Shown one piece after another: positions 8,418-17,018 of a DNA stretch of 64,000 nt (positions are counted from its first letter, which is position 1; each line of letters opens with the position of its first letter). Origin of the DNA: Conexibacter sp. SYSU D00693 (GTDB lineage Bacteria; Actinomycetota; Thermoleophilia; Solirubrobacterales; Solirubrobacteraceae); assembly GCF_017084525.1 (NCBI RefSeq), contig NZ_CP070950.1:1984001-2048000 (forward strand). Reading direction: 5' to 3'. Under the pieces are notes generated by a model that saw only the letters and a program-made list of their open reading frames with translations, made no database searches and had not been told where the DNA came from. Both the position numbers and the translations under genes were made by a program.

Positions 8418-9829
8418 CAGGCGACCGCCCGCGCGCGGTGCAGGACCTGGAGCTCGGTGAACTCCGCCAGGCCCCAGGGCCCGTTCTCGACACCGATCCC
8501 GCTGCCACGCCGCCCGCCGAAGGGCTGGTGCGGGGCGAGGGCGAGGTGCGTGTTGACCCACGCCGTGCCGCAGTCCAGCGCGGCAGCGACCTCGGACCCC
8601 CGGTCGGGATCGCTCGTCCACACCGACCCCGCCAGCCCGAACGGCGTCGCGTTGGCGCGCTCGACGGCCTCCTCGACCCGGCGGTACGCCAGGACGGGCA
8701 GGGCCGGGCCGAACTGCTCCTCCGCGACGAGCCGGGCGTCGTCGTCGAGGTCGGTCACGACGGTCGGCTCGTGGAAGAAGCCCGGGCGCTCGATCCGCCG
8801 TCCGCCCGCGGCGATGCGGCCGCCGCGGCGTCGCGCGTCGGACACGAGCTCCTCGACGCGGCGCAGCTGGGGCTCGTTGTTCAGCGGCCCGAGCTCGGAG
8901 CCGGGATCGGCCCCGGGACCCACCCGTGCGCGGCGCGCGCGCTCCGCGAGCGCGTCGACCAGCTCGGCACACCGTGAGCGGGGCGCGTAGACGCGCTTGA
9001 CCGCCGAGCACACCTGCCCGTTGTTGAGGAACGCCGCCCAGAAGAGCCGCTCGGCGACCTGCGCGACGTCGACGTCGTCGAGGACCACGGCCGCGTCGTT
9101 GCCGCCCAGCTCGAGGGTCACGCGCTTGAGGTGGCGCGCGGCGCCGGCGGCGACGCTGCGTCCGGCAGCCACCGATCCCGTGAAGCTCACCTTGCGCGGC
9201 TGCGGGTGCTCGACCATCCAGCGCCCCAGGTCGTCGCCGCCGCTGAGGACGTTCAGCACGCCCGCGGGGAGCACGCCCGCCAGCAGTTCGCCCAGGTGCA
9301 GCGTGGCCAGGGGCGTGTAGGGCGACGGCTTGAGGACGACGGTGTTGCCGGCACGCAGCGCCGGCGCGACCTTCCACACCGCCAGCAGCAGCGGGAAGTT
9401 CCAGGGGGTGATCGCCGCCACCACGCCCACCGGGCGCCGGAGCACCGCGACGTGGGCCAGCCCGTCGTCCTGGATGACCTCGTCCTCCACGTCGAGCTCG
9501 GCGAAGTAGCGCAGCCACCGCGTGCAGCCCGCCACCTCCCGATGGGCCTCGGCGAGCGGCTTGCCCTGTTCGGCGGTGAGGAGGCTCGCGAGGTCGGGCG
9601 CCGCCTGCTCCACCGCCGCGGCGGCCCGGGCGAGCGCACGCCGCCGGGCGTCGTCGTCGCCTCGCCAGCCCGCGAAGGCCGCCGCCGCGCCGGCCATCGC
9701 CTCGTCGAGCTGCTCCCCGGAGCAGCTCGGTGCCTGGGCGAACACGGCGCCGGTCGCCGGGTCGACGACGTCGAGCGCCCCATTGCTCGACGCCGGCTCC
9801 CCCGAGATGGTCATGGACGCTGCGGTCAT
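8417..9829 (-). CDS. NAD(P)-dependent aldehyde dehydrogenase
   Basis: 470 residues. Catalytic general base E240 (TLELGGND) and nucleophile C274 (NNGQVCSA); cofactor loops TPWNFPLLL, KPSPYTPLA and FTGSVAAG. The enzyme oxidises an aldehyde to a carboxylic acid. It is second in the nitrilase operon, 47 bp after the nitrilase stop, and its own stop touches the HpaB-like start. In this setting it would work with the alcohol dehydrogenase to turn an alcohol or aldehyde into the same acid the nitrilase makes. Start at 9829; an ATG five codons later is also possible. Confidence 0.93.
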   Translation of the reverse strand: MTAASMTISGEPASSNGALDVVDPATGAVFAQAPSCSGEQLDEAMAGAAAAFAGWRGDDDARRRALARAAAAVEQAAPDLASLLTAEQGKPLAEAHREVAGCTRWLRYFAELDVEDEVIQDDGLAHVAVLRRPVGVVAAITPWNFPLLLAVWKVAPALRAGNTVVLKPSPYTPLATLHLGELLAGVLPAGVLNVLSGGDDLGRWMVEHPQPRKVSFTGSVAAGRSVAAGAARHLKRVTLELGGNDAAVVLDDVDVAQVAERLFWAAFLNNGQVCSAVKRVYAPRSRCAELVDALAERARRARVGPGADPGSELGPLNNEPQLRRVEELVSDARRRGGRIAAGGRRIERPGFFHEPTVVTDLDDDARLVAEEQFGPALPVLAYRRVEEAVERANATPFGLAGSVWTSDPDRGSEVAAALDCGTAWVNTHLALAPHQPFGGRRGSGIGVENGPWGLAEFTELQVLHRARAVA

Positions 9830-9876
9830 CGTGCAGCGACTCTGACCGCGCGCCGGACGCCGTGGCTGTCGCGCCG

Positions 9877-10935
9877 CTACACCGCGTTGTCGGGCTGTCC
9901 CAAGCCGCCGGTGCTCAGGACGCCGTCGTGGGCGTCGGGCGACGGGTGCACCCGGCCGTCGCCGTCGGCGGCGGCGGGGGCGGGGGCGCTGACGGGCGGA
10001 GCCGGCTCGCGGTTGAACAGCAGCCGCGTCACGTCGGGGCGCGCGTAGTGGCCGGCCGGGTCGGCCAGGGCCTTGGCCAGCGGGATCAGGCCCAGGTCGA
10101 CCTCGGCGAGGACGAGGCCCTCCTCGTCGGGCGCCAGGTAGGCGGCCAGTCGCGAGCCGTCCGGGCCGAAGACCATCGACCGGCCGCCGCCCGGGAGGAC
10201 GAGACGCCGCTGCTCCGGGCTCTCGCAGAGGAGGTCCACGATCTCGGGGGTGACGGGCGTCGTGGCGGCGACGACGAAGCAGCCGCCCTCGGCGGCGTAG
10301 ACCTGGTTGGCCGCGTCGTTGAGGTCGGGCCCGAGCTGGTTGACCTCGGGCGGTGAGGCGAAGCTCGGCCAGGAGGCCGCGTGCACCTGCTCGTCCTGGG
10401 AGTACATCGCGAACTTGGTCAGGGGCTGGAAGTGCTCCCAGCAGGCCAGCGCGCCGAGGCGGCCCACCCCCGCGACGTCATGGACCGCCAGGTGCGACCC
10501 GTCGCCCTCACCGAACACCGTGCGCTCCACGTGGGTCGGCTTGAGCTTGCGTCGCGCGGCGACGCGGCGGCCCTCGGCGTCGAGGATGAGCTGGGCGATG
10601 TAGAGGCTCCCGCCGCTGCGCTCGCTGAAGCCGAGGACGACGTTGATGTCGTGCTGCGCCGCGGCGGCGGCGATCCGGGCCTCCGCCTCGCTGTCGAGCT
10701 CCATCGAGTTCGCGACGTACGCCGGCACCCACTTCATCGCCCAGGCCGGGGGGCCGAGCCAGGCCCAGTAGGGGTAGCCGGGGATCCACGTCTCGGGGAA
10801 GACGACGAGCTTGGCGCCGTTGCGCGCGGCCTCCGCCACCAGGGCGATCGTCTTGTCCACGGTCGCCTCGAGGTCCAGGTAGACCGGGGTCGCCTGCACG
10901 GCTGCGGCGATGAACTTGGGAGCGGGCTGGGCCAT
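9877..10935 (-). CDS. Nitrilase (carbon-nitrogen hydrolase, nitrile to acid)
   Basis: 352 residues. The catalytic triad sits at the classical nitrilase spacing: E48 (FPETW), K130 (RRKLKPTH) and C165 (ACWEHFQ). The CWEH motif and the GYPYWAWLG segment are typical of true nitrilases rather than amidases. The reaction converts a nitrile to a carboxylic acid plus ammonia. The C-terminal tail (after about residue 315) is proline/alanine-rich and low-complexity, as in nitrilases that form spirals. A gaggtg ribosome site lies 5 bases before ATG. It is the first gene of the operon, suggesting that nitriles are the entry substrate. Aliphatic versus arylaceto specificity cannot be read from sequence. 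Confidence 0.93.
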   Translation of the reverse strand: MAQPAPKFIAAAVQATPVYLDLEATVDKTIALVAEAARNGAKLVVFPETWIPGYPYWAWLGPPAWAMKWVPAYVANSMELDSEAEARIAAAAAQHDINVVLGFSERSGGSLYIAQLILDAEGRRVAARRKLKPTHVERTVFGEGDGSHLAVHDVAGVGRLGALACWEHFQPLTKFAMYSQDEQVHAASWPSFASPPEVNQLGPDLNDAANQVYAAEGGCFVVAATTPVTPEIVDLLCESPEQRRLVLPGGGRSMVFGPDGSRLAAYLAPDEEGLVLAEVDLGLIPLAKALADPAGHYARPDVTRLLFNREPAPPVSAPAPAAADGDGRVHPSPDAHDGVLSTGGLGQPDNAV

Positions 10936-11084
10936 GGGTCACCTCGTCGTCAGGAGTGCCAGCGGTGGGGCGTGCGAGCCCGCATCGCCGCGATCGGGGG
11001 AGCCTACGAACGGGTCGGTGGCGCACGCTGTGGCCCGGTCACACGAGGTTGTCGCGCCCCGCCAGGCACGACGGCGGCGCGGCG
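10936..11084. promoter_or_regulatory. Divergent promoter region between nitrilase and homogentisate operons
   Basis: 149 bases separate the divergent starts of the nitrilase (10935) and the MBL-fold gene (11085). Both operons must be transcribed outward from here. I cannot name a -10/-35 box with confidence, and no clear long palindrome stands out. A PucR-type site is expected if the regulator at 1811-3121 acts here. Confidence 0.4.
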
Positions 11085-12080
11085 GTGACGCTGCCGGCCA
11101 TCACCACCTCACCTCCACCCGGGTTCGCGTCCACCGCGGACCTCACCGACAAGCCGGCGACGCTCGACGAGATCGTGCCCGGCGTCCTCGCGTACACGGC
11201 CGAGGGCGACCCGAACGTCGGCGCGATCGTCACGCCCGACGGCATCGTGGCCGTCGACGCGCGCGCCACCCCGGCTGCGGCCCAGCCGTGGCTCGACGAG
11301 CTGCGCCAGGTCACCGACGTGCCGGTGCGCCACCTCGTGCTGACCCACTTCCACGCCGTGCGCGTGCTGGGTGCGTCGGCCTTCGGCGCTCGGGAGGTGG
11401 TGGCGAGCGAGGCGACGCGCGAGCTCATCCGCGAGCGCGGCGCACAGGACTGGGAGTCGGAGTTCCGCCGGATGCCGCGGCTCGCCAAGGACCCGGGCTC
11501 CGTCCCCGGCCTCACGTGGCCGACGGTCACGTTCTGCGACCGCCTGACCCTGCGGCTGGGCGGCCGCACGGTGCAGCTGCGGCGGCTCGGCCGCGGGCAC
11601 ACCGGCGGCGACATCGTCGTGTGGCTCCCCGACGAGCGCGTGCTGTTCGCGGGGGACCTCGTGGAGGCGGGCGCCGCCCTGTACATGGGCGACGCGCACG
11701 TCGAGGAGTGGCGGACGCGCACGTTGGACGCCGTCGCCGCGATGGGCGCGCGGGCGCTGGTCCCCGGGCGCGGACCCGTGGTCCGGGGCGACGACGTCGG
11801 CCTCGCGATCGAGGAGTCGCGCCGCTTCCTCACGCGTCTGCGCGACGCGGTCGCGCGGGCGCGTGACGCGGGAGCCGACCTCCGGCAGGCGTTCGGCGCC
11901 GCCCACGAGGCGATGGCGCCCCACTACGGCGACTGGCCCATCTTCGAGCACTGCCTGCCCTTCAACGTCAAACGGGTGATGGACGAGCTCGACGGCCGCC
12001 CGCCGGCTGTCTGGACAGCCGAGACCGACGCCGCCGTCTGGCACGAGCTCTCGGCGCCGGCCCCCGACACGACCCCGTAG
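11085..12080 (+). CDS. Metallo-beta-lactamase-fold protein with altered zinc motif
   Basis: 331 residues from GTG at 11085 (VTLPAITTSPPPGF). The fold signature is present: GAIVTPDGIVAVDAR, H88 and H90 in LTHFHAVRV, H172 in GRGHTGGD, and D191 in FAGDLVE. The usual H-x-H-x-D-H motif reads H-x-H-x-V-R: the second-site aspartate and histidine are V92 and R93. A mononuclear or non-hydrolytic role is therefore possible. It leads the homogentisate operon with hmgA 13 bp downstream. Function unknown. An ATG at 10956 would give a longer but less likely protein. Confidence 0.82.
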   Translation: MTLPAITTSPPPGFASTADLTDKPATLDEIVPGVLAYTAEGDPNVGAIVTPDGIVAVDARATPAAAQPWLDELRQVTDVPVRHLVLTHFHAVRVLGASAFGAREVVASEATRELIRERGAQDWESEFRRMPRLAKDPGSVPGLTWPTVTFCDRLTLRLGGRTVQLRRLGRGHTGGDIVVWLPDERVLFAGDLVEAGAALYMGDAHVEEWRTRTLDAVAAMGARALVPGRGPVVRGDDVGLAIEESRRFLTRLRDAVARARDAGADLRQAFGAAHEAMAPHYGDWPIFEHCLPFNVKRVMDELDGRPPAVWTAETDAAVWHELSAPAPDTTP

Positions 12081-12093
12081 GAGCACTGCCCCC

Positions 12094-13266
12094 ATGCGCT
12101 ACCACCACCTCGGGCGGGTCCCGCCCAAGCGCCACGTCCAGGTCCGTCGCGACGGCGCCGGCTCGAGCCTGCTGGTGGAGGAGGTCCTCGGCTACGAGGG
12201 GTTCTCCGGCAACCACTCGATCCTCTACCGCCTGCGCTCGCCGTGCGCCGTCGAGCGCGTCGGCGAGTTCCGCGCGATCGACCGCGACGAGTGGGTGCCC
12301 CCGGCGCACGTCCATCGGCTCGCCGACCTCAACGGCGTCCCCGCCGGCGGCGACCCGGTCACGGGTCGCCGGCTGCTGATGGCCAACGCCGACATCGAGG
12401 TCTGGGTCTGCAAGCCCACGGAGCAGGGCGAGGGCTTCTACCGCAACGGCGAAGGCGACGAGCTCGTGTACGTCCATCGCGGCGGCGGCGTGTTGCGGAC
12501 GCAGTTCGGCCGAGTGGCGTTCCGTGAGAAGGACTACGTCGTGGTGCCGCGCGGGACCACCGTCGCCTGGGAGCTCGAGGACCGCGAGCAGTTCTGGCTG
12601 GTCTTCCACACCCCCGGCGAGGTCGAGACGCCGACCCGCTACCGCAACCGCTACGGGCAGCTGCTCGAGCACGCCCCGTTCTCGGCGCGCGACTTCCACG
12701 GGCCCGAGGAGCTCGAGACCCGCGACGAGGCGGGCGAGTTCGTCGTGGTGGTCCGCGTCCGCGACGGTCACCAGCGCTACGTGCTGGGCCGTCACCCCTT
12801 CGACGTCGTCGGCTGGGACGGCTACGTGTGGCCGTACACCTTCAACGCCCTGGACTTCGAGCCGCGCGCGGGACGCCTCCACCTGCCGCCCCCGGCACAC
12901 CAGACGTTCCAGGGGCCCAACTTCGTCATCTGCACCTTCGCTCCCCGGATGCTCGACTGGGACCCGGAGGCGGTGCCGCTGCCCTACCACCACTCGAACA
13001 TCCAGTCCGAGGAGGTCATGTTCTACGCCGACGGCGACTACACCGCGCGCCGGGGCGTCGGCGTCGGGTCCGTGACGCTGCACCCCTCGGGCCTGCCCCA
13101 CGGCCCGCAGCCCGGGACGGTGGAGGCCGCGTTGGGCGCCACGCGGACCGACGAGCTCGCGGTGATGTGGGACACGTTCCGGCCGCTGGCGCTCACGTCG
13201 CTCTGGCAGGCCCACGACCGCGACGAGTACGCCTACAGCTGGAACGACGCCGTCGACGCCGGCTGA
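12094..13266 (+). CDS. hmgA: Homogentisate 1,2-dioxygenase
   Basis: 390 residues. The iron ligands fall at the spacing of the human enzyme (H335, E341, H371): H300 in PYHHSN, E306 in SEEVMFY and H336 in PSGLPHGP. It opens the aromatic ring of homogentisate with O2 to give maleylacetoacetate. The protein is shorter than the 430-440-residue proteobacterial and eukaryotic forms, consistent with the compact actinobacterial type. An aggag site overlaps the stop of the preceding gene. Next come the unknown protein and fumarylacetoacetase of the same pathway. Confidence 0.95.
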   Translation: MRYHHLGRVPPKRHVQVRRDGAGSSLLVEEVLGYEGFSGNHSILYRLRSPCAVERVGEFRAIDRDEWVPPAHVHRLADLNGVPAGGDPVTGRRLLMANADIEVWVCKPTEQGEGFYRNGEGDELVYVHRGGGVLRTQFGRVAFREKDYVVVPRGTTVAWELEDREQFWLVFHTPGEVETPTRYRNRYGQLLEHAPFSARDFHGPEELETRDEAGEFVVVVRVRDGHQRYVLGRHPFDVVGWDGYVWPYTFNALDFEPRAGRLHLPPPAHQTFQGPNFVICTFAPRMLDWDPEAVPLPYHHSNIQSEEVMFYADGDYTARRGVGVGSVTLHPSGLPHGPQPGTVEAALGATRTDELAVMWDTFRPLALTSLWQAHDRDEYAYSWNDAVDAG

Positions 13267-13273
13267 GGGTCCC

Positions 13274-14158
13274 GTGGACGCGCGGTCCATCCTCCTGCGG
13301 GAGGCGATCGACGACGCCGGGCTGTTCCCGCCGGCGCGCAAGCCGCTGGCACGGGCCGTCGCCGACCACGGCGCGGCCCGCCGGTCGGCCGCGGGCTGGA
13401 TGCTCGGCCGCTTCCTCTGCCCCGTGTCGCGCCTGCGGGAGGCCGCCGGTGTGGTGCGGGCCCGATGGCCGCTGGGCGTCGTGCTCGACGCGGCGGGCGG
13501 CGACTGGCTGACCGGCGTCCGGAGCGACCTGGCGCTGTGGGCCAGCTCGGCGGGCTCCGCCTCGGCCACCGCCTTCGAGCTGCGCCTGCCCCACGACGCG
13601 GTCGACCGACCGGCGATCACGGACCTCGTGACGTGCCTGGAGCGCGCCGGGGTCGGCGACCGCATCGTCTTCCTGGAGGTGCCCGGGCACGACCCCGACA
13701 CCGTGCGGGCCGCGCTCGCATCGATCGCCCGGACGGCCGGCGGGCGGCGATTGGGGGCCAAGCTGCGCTGCGGCGGCGTCGTGGCCGAGGCGTTCCCGCC
13801 GTCGTGCGCCGTCGCGACGTTCATCGACGAGGCGCGGCGGCTCGGGCTCCCCTTCAAGGCGACAGCCGGGCTCCACCATCCCTTCCGCACGCGGGAGGCG
13901 GCGCTCGGGGTCCTCCAGCACGGCTTCGTCAACCTCCTCGCCGCCACGGCCCTGGTCGAGGCAGACCCGCTGGAGGTGGTCGAGGAGAAGGATCCGAGCG
14001 CCTTCCACATCGATGCAGACGGGCTCGCCTGGCGCGACCACCGCGCCGATGCGGCGGCGCTCGCGGCAGCTCGTCGGCGGTTCGTCGCCTTCGGCAGCTG
14101 CAGCTTCGACGAGCCCGTCGCCGACCTCGGGCTCGTGCTCGACGGGGCGACGCCGTGA
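13274..14158 (+). CDS. Conserved unknown protein between hmgA and fumarylacetoacetase genes
   Basis: 294 residues, not assigned to a named family by me. It starts 7 bp after hmgA and its stop overlaps the GTG of fumarylacetoacetase, so it belongs to the pathway operon. The C-terminal half is the most enzyme-like: LGAKLRCGGVVAEAFPPS, then FIDEARRLGLPFKATAGLHH and a closing FGSCSFDEPV. Conserved-looking K, C, H and D residues in beta-strand/loop settings suggest a TIM-barrel-like active site. No signal peptide or membrane segment. Position suggests maleylacetoacetate isomerisation or a related step, but this is inference only. Confidence 0.85.
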   Translation: MDARSILLREAIDDAGLFPPARKPLARAVADHGAARRSAAGWMLGRFLCPVSRLREAAGVVRARWPLGVVLDAAGGDWLTGVRSDLALWASSAGSASATAFELRLPHDAVDRPAITDLVTCLERAGVGDRIVFLEVPGHDPDTVRAALASIARTAGGRRLGAKLRCGGVVAEAFPPSCAVATFIDEARRLGLPFKATAGLHHPFRTREAALGVLQHGFVNLLAATALVEADPLEVVEEKDPSAFHIDADGLAWRDHRADAAALAAARRRFVAFGSCSFDEPVADLGLVLDGATP

Positions 14159-15360
14159 GCGGGAGCTGGGTCCCGGGGGCCGACCGGTCGGGCTTCGGGC
14201 TGACCAACCTCCCGTACGGGGTGGTCCGCCGCCGGGGCGCTCACCCGCGCTGCGCCGTGCGCATCGGCGACTTCGCGCTCGACCTCGGACGCCTCGTCGA
14301 CGCGGCGCTCCTCGACCTTCCCGCGGGGACGTTCGCCGGCACCACGCTCAACCGCTTCCTCGAGCTGGGTCCCGCGGTGTGGGCCGCGACGCGACGGCGG
14401 TTGACCGACCTCCTCACCGAGGGCGCCCCGGAGGCCGCAGCGGTGGGCGACGCCCTGGTGGCCCTCGGGGACGTCGAGGTCGTGATGCCGGTGGCGGTCG
14501 GTGACTTCGTCGACGGCTACGCCTCGCTCGAGCACGCAACGAACCTCGGCCGGATCTTCCGCCCCGACGGAGCGCCGCTGCTGGCGAACTGGCGCCACCT
14601 CCCGGTCGCCTACCACGGTCGCGCGGGCACGGTGGTCCCGAGCACGACGCCGATCCGGCGACCCCAGGGCCAGCGCCCACCGGACGCTCCCGGCGCCCGG
14701 CCGACGTTCGGGCCGGAGCGACAGCTGGACGTCGAGGTCGAGCTCGGCTTCGTCACCGGGGCCGGACCGGCGCTCGGCCGGCCGATCGAGATCCGCGACG
14801 TCGCCGACCACGTCTTCGGCGTCGTGCTGCTCAACGACTGGAGCGCCCGCGAGCTGCAGCGCTGGGAGTACCAGCCGCTCGGACCCTTCACGGGCAAGTC
14901 GTTCGCCACGTCCATCTCCCCATGGATGGTGCCGCTCGACGCGCTCGCGGGCCGCCGGGTGGCGGGGCCCGTGCAGGAGCCAGAGCCCCTCCCGTACCTG
15001 CGCACGCCGGAGCCGTGGGGGCTCGACGTGGACCTGGAGCTCGAGCTCAACGGCACGGTGGTCTCCAGGGTCAACGCGCGCGGCCTCTACTGGAACGTCG
15101 CACAGCTGCTCGCCCAGGCGACCGTCAGCGGCGCGACGGTGGCGGCTGGTGACCTGTTCGCCACGGGCACGATCTCCGGCCAGGGACCCGCCTCGCAGGG
15201 GAGCCTGGTCGAGCTGACCTGGGGCGGCCGGCAGCCGCTGCGTCTGGAGGACGGGACGCAGCGGACCTTCCTCGAGGACGGCGACGTGGTCGTGATCCGC
15301 GGGGCCGCGGGCGCGGTGTCGTTCGGGAGCGTCCGCGGCCGGGTCGAGCCCGCGCGGTGA
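14155..15360 (+). CDS. fahA: Fumarylacetoacetase
   Basis: 401 residues from a GTG that overlaps the previous stop (GTGA). Active-site residues match the mammalian enzyme: D120 and H127 in DFVDGYASLEHATN, E194 and E196 in LDVEVELGF, and D228 in LLNDWSAREL, followed by GKSFATSISPWM. The enzyme hydrolyses fumarylacetoacetate to fumarate and acetoacetate, the last step of homogentisate breakdown. Its own stop overlaps the start of the FAD monooxygenase gene by 4 bp. Confidence 0.95.
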   Translation: MSGSWVPGADRSGFGLTNLPYGVVRRRGAHPRCAVRIGDFALDLGRLVDAALLDLPAGTFAGTTLNRFLELGPAVWAATRRRLTDLLTEGAPEAAAVGDALVALGDVEVVMPVAVGDFVDGYASLEHATNLGRIFRPDGAPLLANWRHLPVAYHGRAGTVVPSTTPIRRPQGQRPPDAPGARPTFGPERQLDVEVELGFVTGAGPALGRPIEIRDVADHVFGVVLLNDWSARELQRWEYQPLGPFTGKSFATSISPWMVPLDALAGRRVAGPVQEPEPLPYLRTPEPWGLDVDLELELNGTVVSRVNARGLYWNVAQLLAQATVSGATVAAGDLFATGTISGQGPASQGSLVELTWGGRQPLRLEDGTQRTFLEDGDVVVIRGAAGAVSFGSVRGRVEPAR

Positions 15361-16970
15361 GCGGCCGCGGTCCGGACCAGGGGCCCGTCGTCGTGGTGGG
15401 CAACGGCCCCGTCGGCCAGACCGCCGCGCTGCTGCTGGCGCGCTGGGGCGTCCCCACCACCATCGTGGACGCGCGCGGCGGGCGCGACGGCGCCGGGTCG
15501 CGCGCCATCTGCCAGCAGCGCGACGTCCTGGACGTGTGGTCGGCGGTGGGCGCTGGGGAGCAGATCGCGCGGGAGGGCCTGGCGTGGGAGCGCGGCCGGA
15601 CCTTCTACGGCGACCGCGAGCTGTTCTGCACCACGTTCCCCGACCGCGGACGTTCGCCGTTCCCGCCCCTGGTCAACATCTCGCAGGCGCGGACCGAGCA
15701 GCTCCTGGACCAGGCCGTCGCCGCGTCGCCGCGCATCGACGTGCGCTGGGGGTCCGAGGTGGATGCGCTGACGCAGGACGACCACGGCGTCACGGTCGGC
15801 GGGCGCAGCCCGGCGGGGCGCTTCGAGCTCCGGGCGCCCTACGTCATCGCGTGTGCCGGATCGCGCAGCGACGACCTCCGGGCGGCGCTCGGGCTGGACT
15901 TCCCGGGCCGTACGTTCGACGAGCGGTTCCTCATCTGCGACATCCGCGCCGACCTCCCCGGCTGGCAGCGCGAGAGGCGCTTCTGGTTCGACCCGAGCTG
16001 GAACCCCGGCCGCCAGGTGCTGGTGCACCCCTGCCCGGGCGGCACGTACCGCATCGACTGGCAGGTCGCACCTGGGTTCGAGCTCGCGGGCGAGCGGGCG
16101 ACGGGAGGCCTGCACCGTCGCGTCCGCCAGATCGTCGGCGACCGGCCCTACGAGCTCGTGTGGACGTCGGCGTACCGCTTCCACTCGCGGCGGGTCCCGC
16201 GCATGCGCGTCGGGCGGGTGCTGCTGGCGGGCGACATGGCGCACCTCTTCTCGCCGTTCGGCGCCCGGGGGCTGAACTCGGGCGTCGCCGACGCCGAGAA
16301 CGCCGCCTGGAAGGTGGCGTTCGCGCTGCGCGGATGGGGCGGTGCGGCGCTGCTGGAGAGCTACGACCGCGAGCGCTTGGCCGCAGCGACGGAGAACCTC
16401 GAGGTCACCACGGCCACGATGGAGTTCCTCGTCCCCGCCGACGACCGTGCACGCCGGCGTCGCCGCGAGGTGCTCGAGCGCGCCCTGCTCGACCCCGCCG
16501 CGCGCACGGAGATCGACTCCGGCCGCTTCGCCGAGCCCTACTGGTACGTCGACTCGCCGCTGACGACCACCCATCCCGAGCGGACGTTCTCGGGACGCCC
16601 GCCGCGGGGCCAGGCCCCGCCGGTCGTCCCAGGGATCCTCGTGCCGGACGCGCCGGTCCGGGTCCCCGACCGCCCCGGCGTGACCCGGCTGCGCCAGCTC
16701 GTCCGCAGCGGCCTCCTGGCCCTCACGACCGACGGCGTGGAGCCCAGGCGGGCGCTGGGGACCCTGCGCCGGAGCGTCACCGCCCCGGTGCAGGCCCACG
16801 CACTGGCGTCGATCGACGTCGAGGGCGTCCTGGCCGAGGCGTTGCAGGCCAGGCGCGGAGAGACGTGGCTCATCCGCCCGGACGGCCACCTCGCCGCCGT
16901 CGTCGGGGATGCCTCGGACGCCCTCGAGGCCGCCGCCCGCCGCTGCCTGGGGATGGTCAGGCCCGCGTGA
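15357..16970 (+). CDS. FAD-dependent aromatic monooxygenase (class A, MhpA/PheA-like)
   Basis: 537 residues from a GTG overlapping the fahA stop. FAD-binding GxGxxG (GNGPVG, 15-20), a central substrate-binding region and the second FAD motif VLLAGDMAHLFSPFGARGLN followed by DAENAAWKVA. The thioredoxin-like C-terminal extension is in the right place for the phenol hydroxylase/MhpA branch. It uses NAD(P)H and O2 to hydroxylate a phenolic ring. Last in the homogentisate operon, it is a good candidate to make homogentisate from 3- or 4-hydroxyphenylacetate (inference). Confidence 0.9.
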   Translation: MSGRGPDQGPVVVVGNGPVGQTAALLLARWGVPTTIVDARGGRDGAGSRAICQQRDVLDVWSAVGAGEQIAREGLAWERGRTFYGDRELFCTTFPDRGRSPFPPLVNISQARTEQLLDQAVAASPRIDVRWGSEVDALTQDDHGVTVGGRSPAGRFELRAPYVIACAGSRSDDLRAALGLDFPGRTFDERFLICDIRADLPGWQRERRFWFDPSWNPGRQVLVHPCPGGTYRIDWQVAPGFELAGERATGGLHRRVRQIVGDRPYELVWTSAYRFHSRRVPRMRVGRVLLAGDMAHLFSPFGARGLNSGVADAENAAWKVAFALRGWGGAALLESYDRERLAAATENLEVTTATMEFLVPADDRARRRRREVLERALLDPAARTEIDSGRFAEPYWYVDSPLTTTHPERTFSGRPPRGQAPPVVPGILVPDAPVRVPDRPGVTRLRQLVRSGLLALTTDGVEPRRALGTLRRSVTAPVQAHALASIDVEGVLAEALQARRGETWLIRPDGHLAAVVGDASDALEAAARRCLGMVRPA

Positions 16971-17018
16971 CGGGCGCCGTCGGGGTCGGCCGGGCGTCCC
17001 CGGGATCGACGACCGCGC

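Noticed and set aside
11968-14811. 947-residue frame antisense to hmgA, the unknown gene and fahA
   Set aside because: A codon-position shadow in high-GC DNA; the plus-strand genes have clear motifs and ribosome sites.
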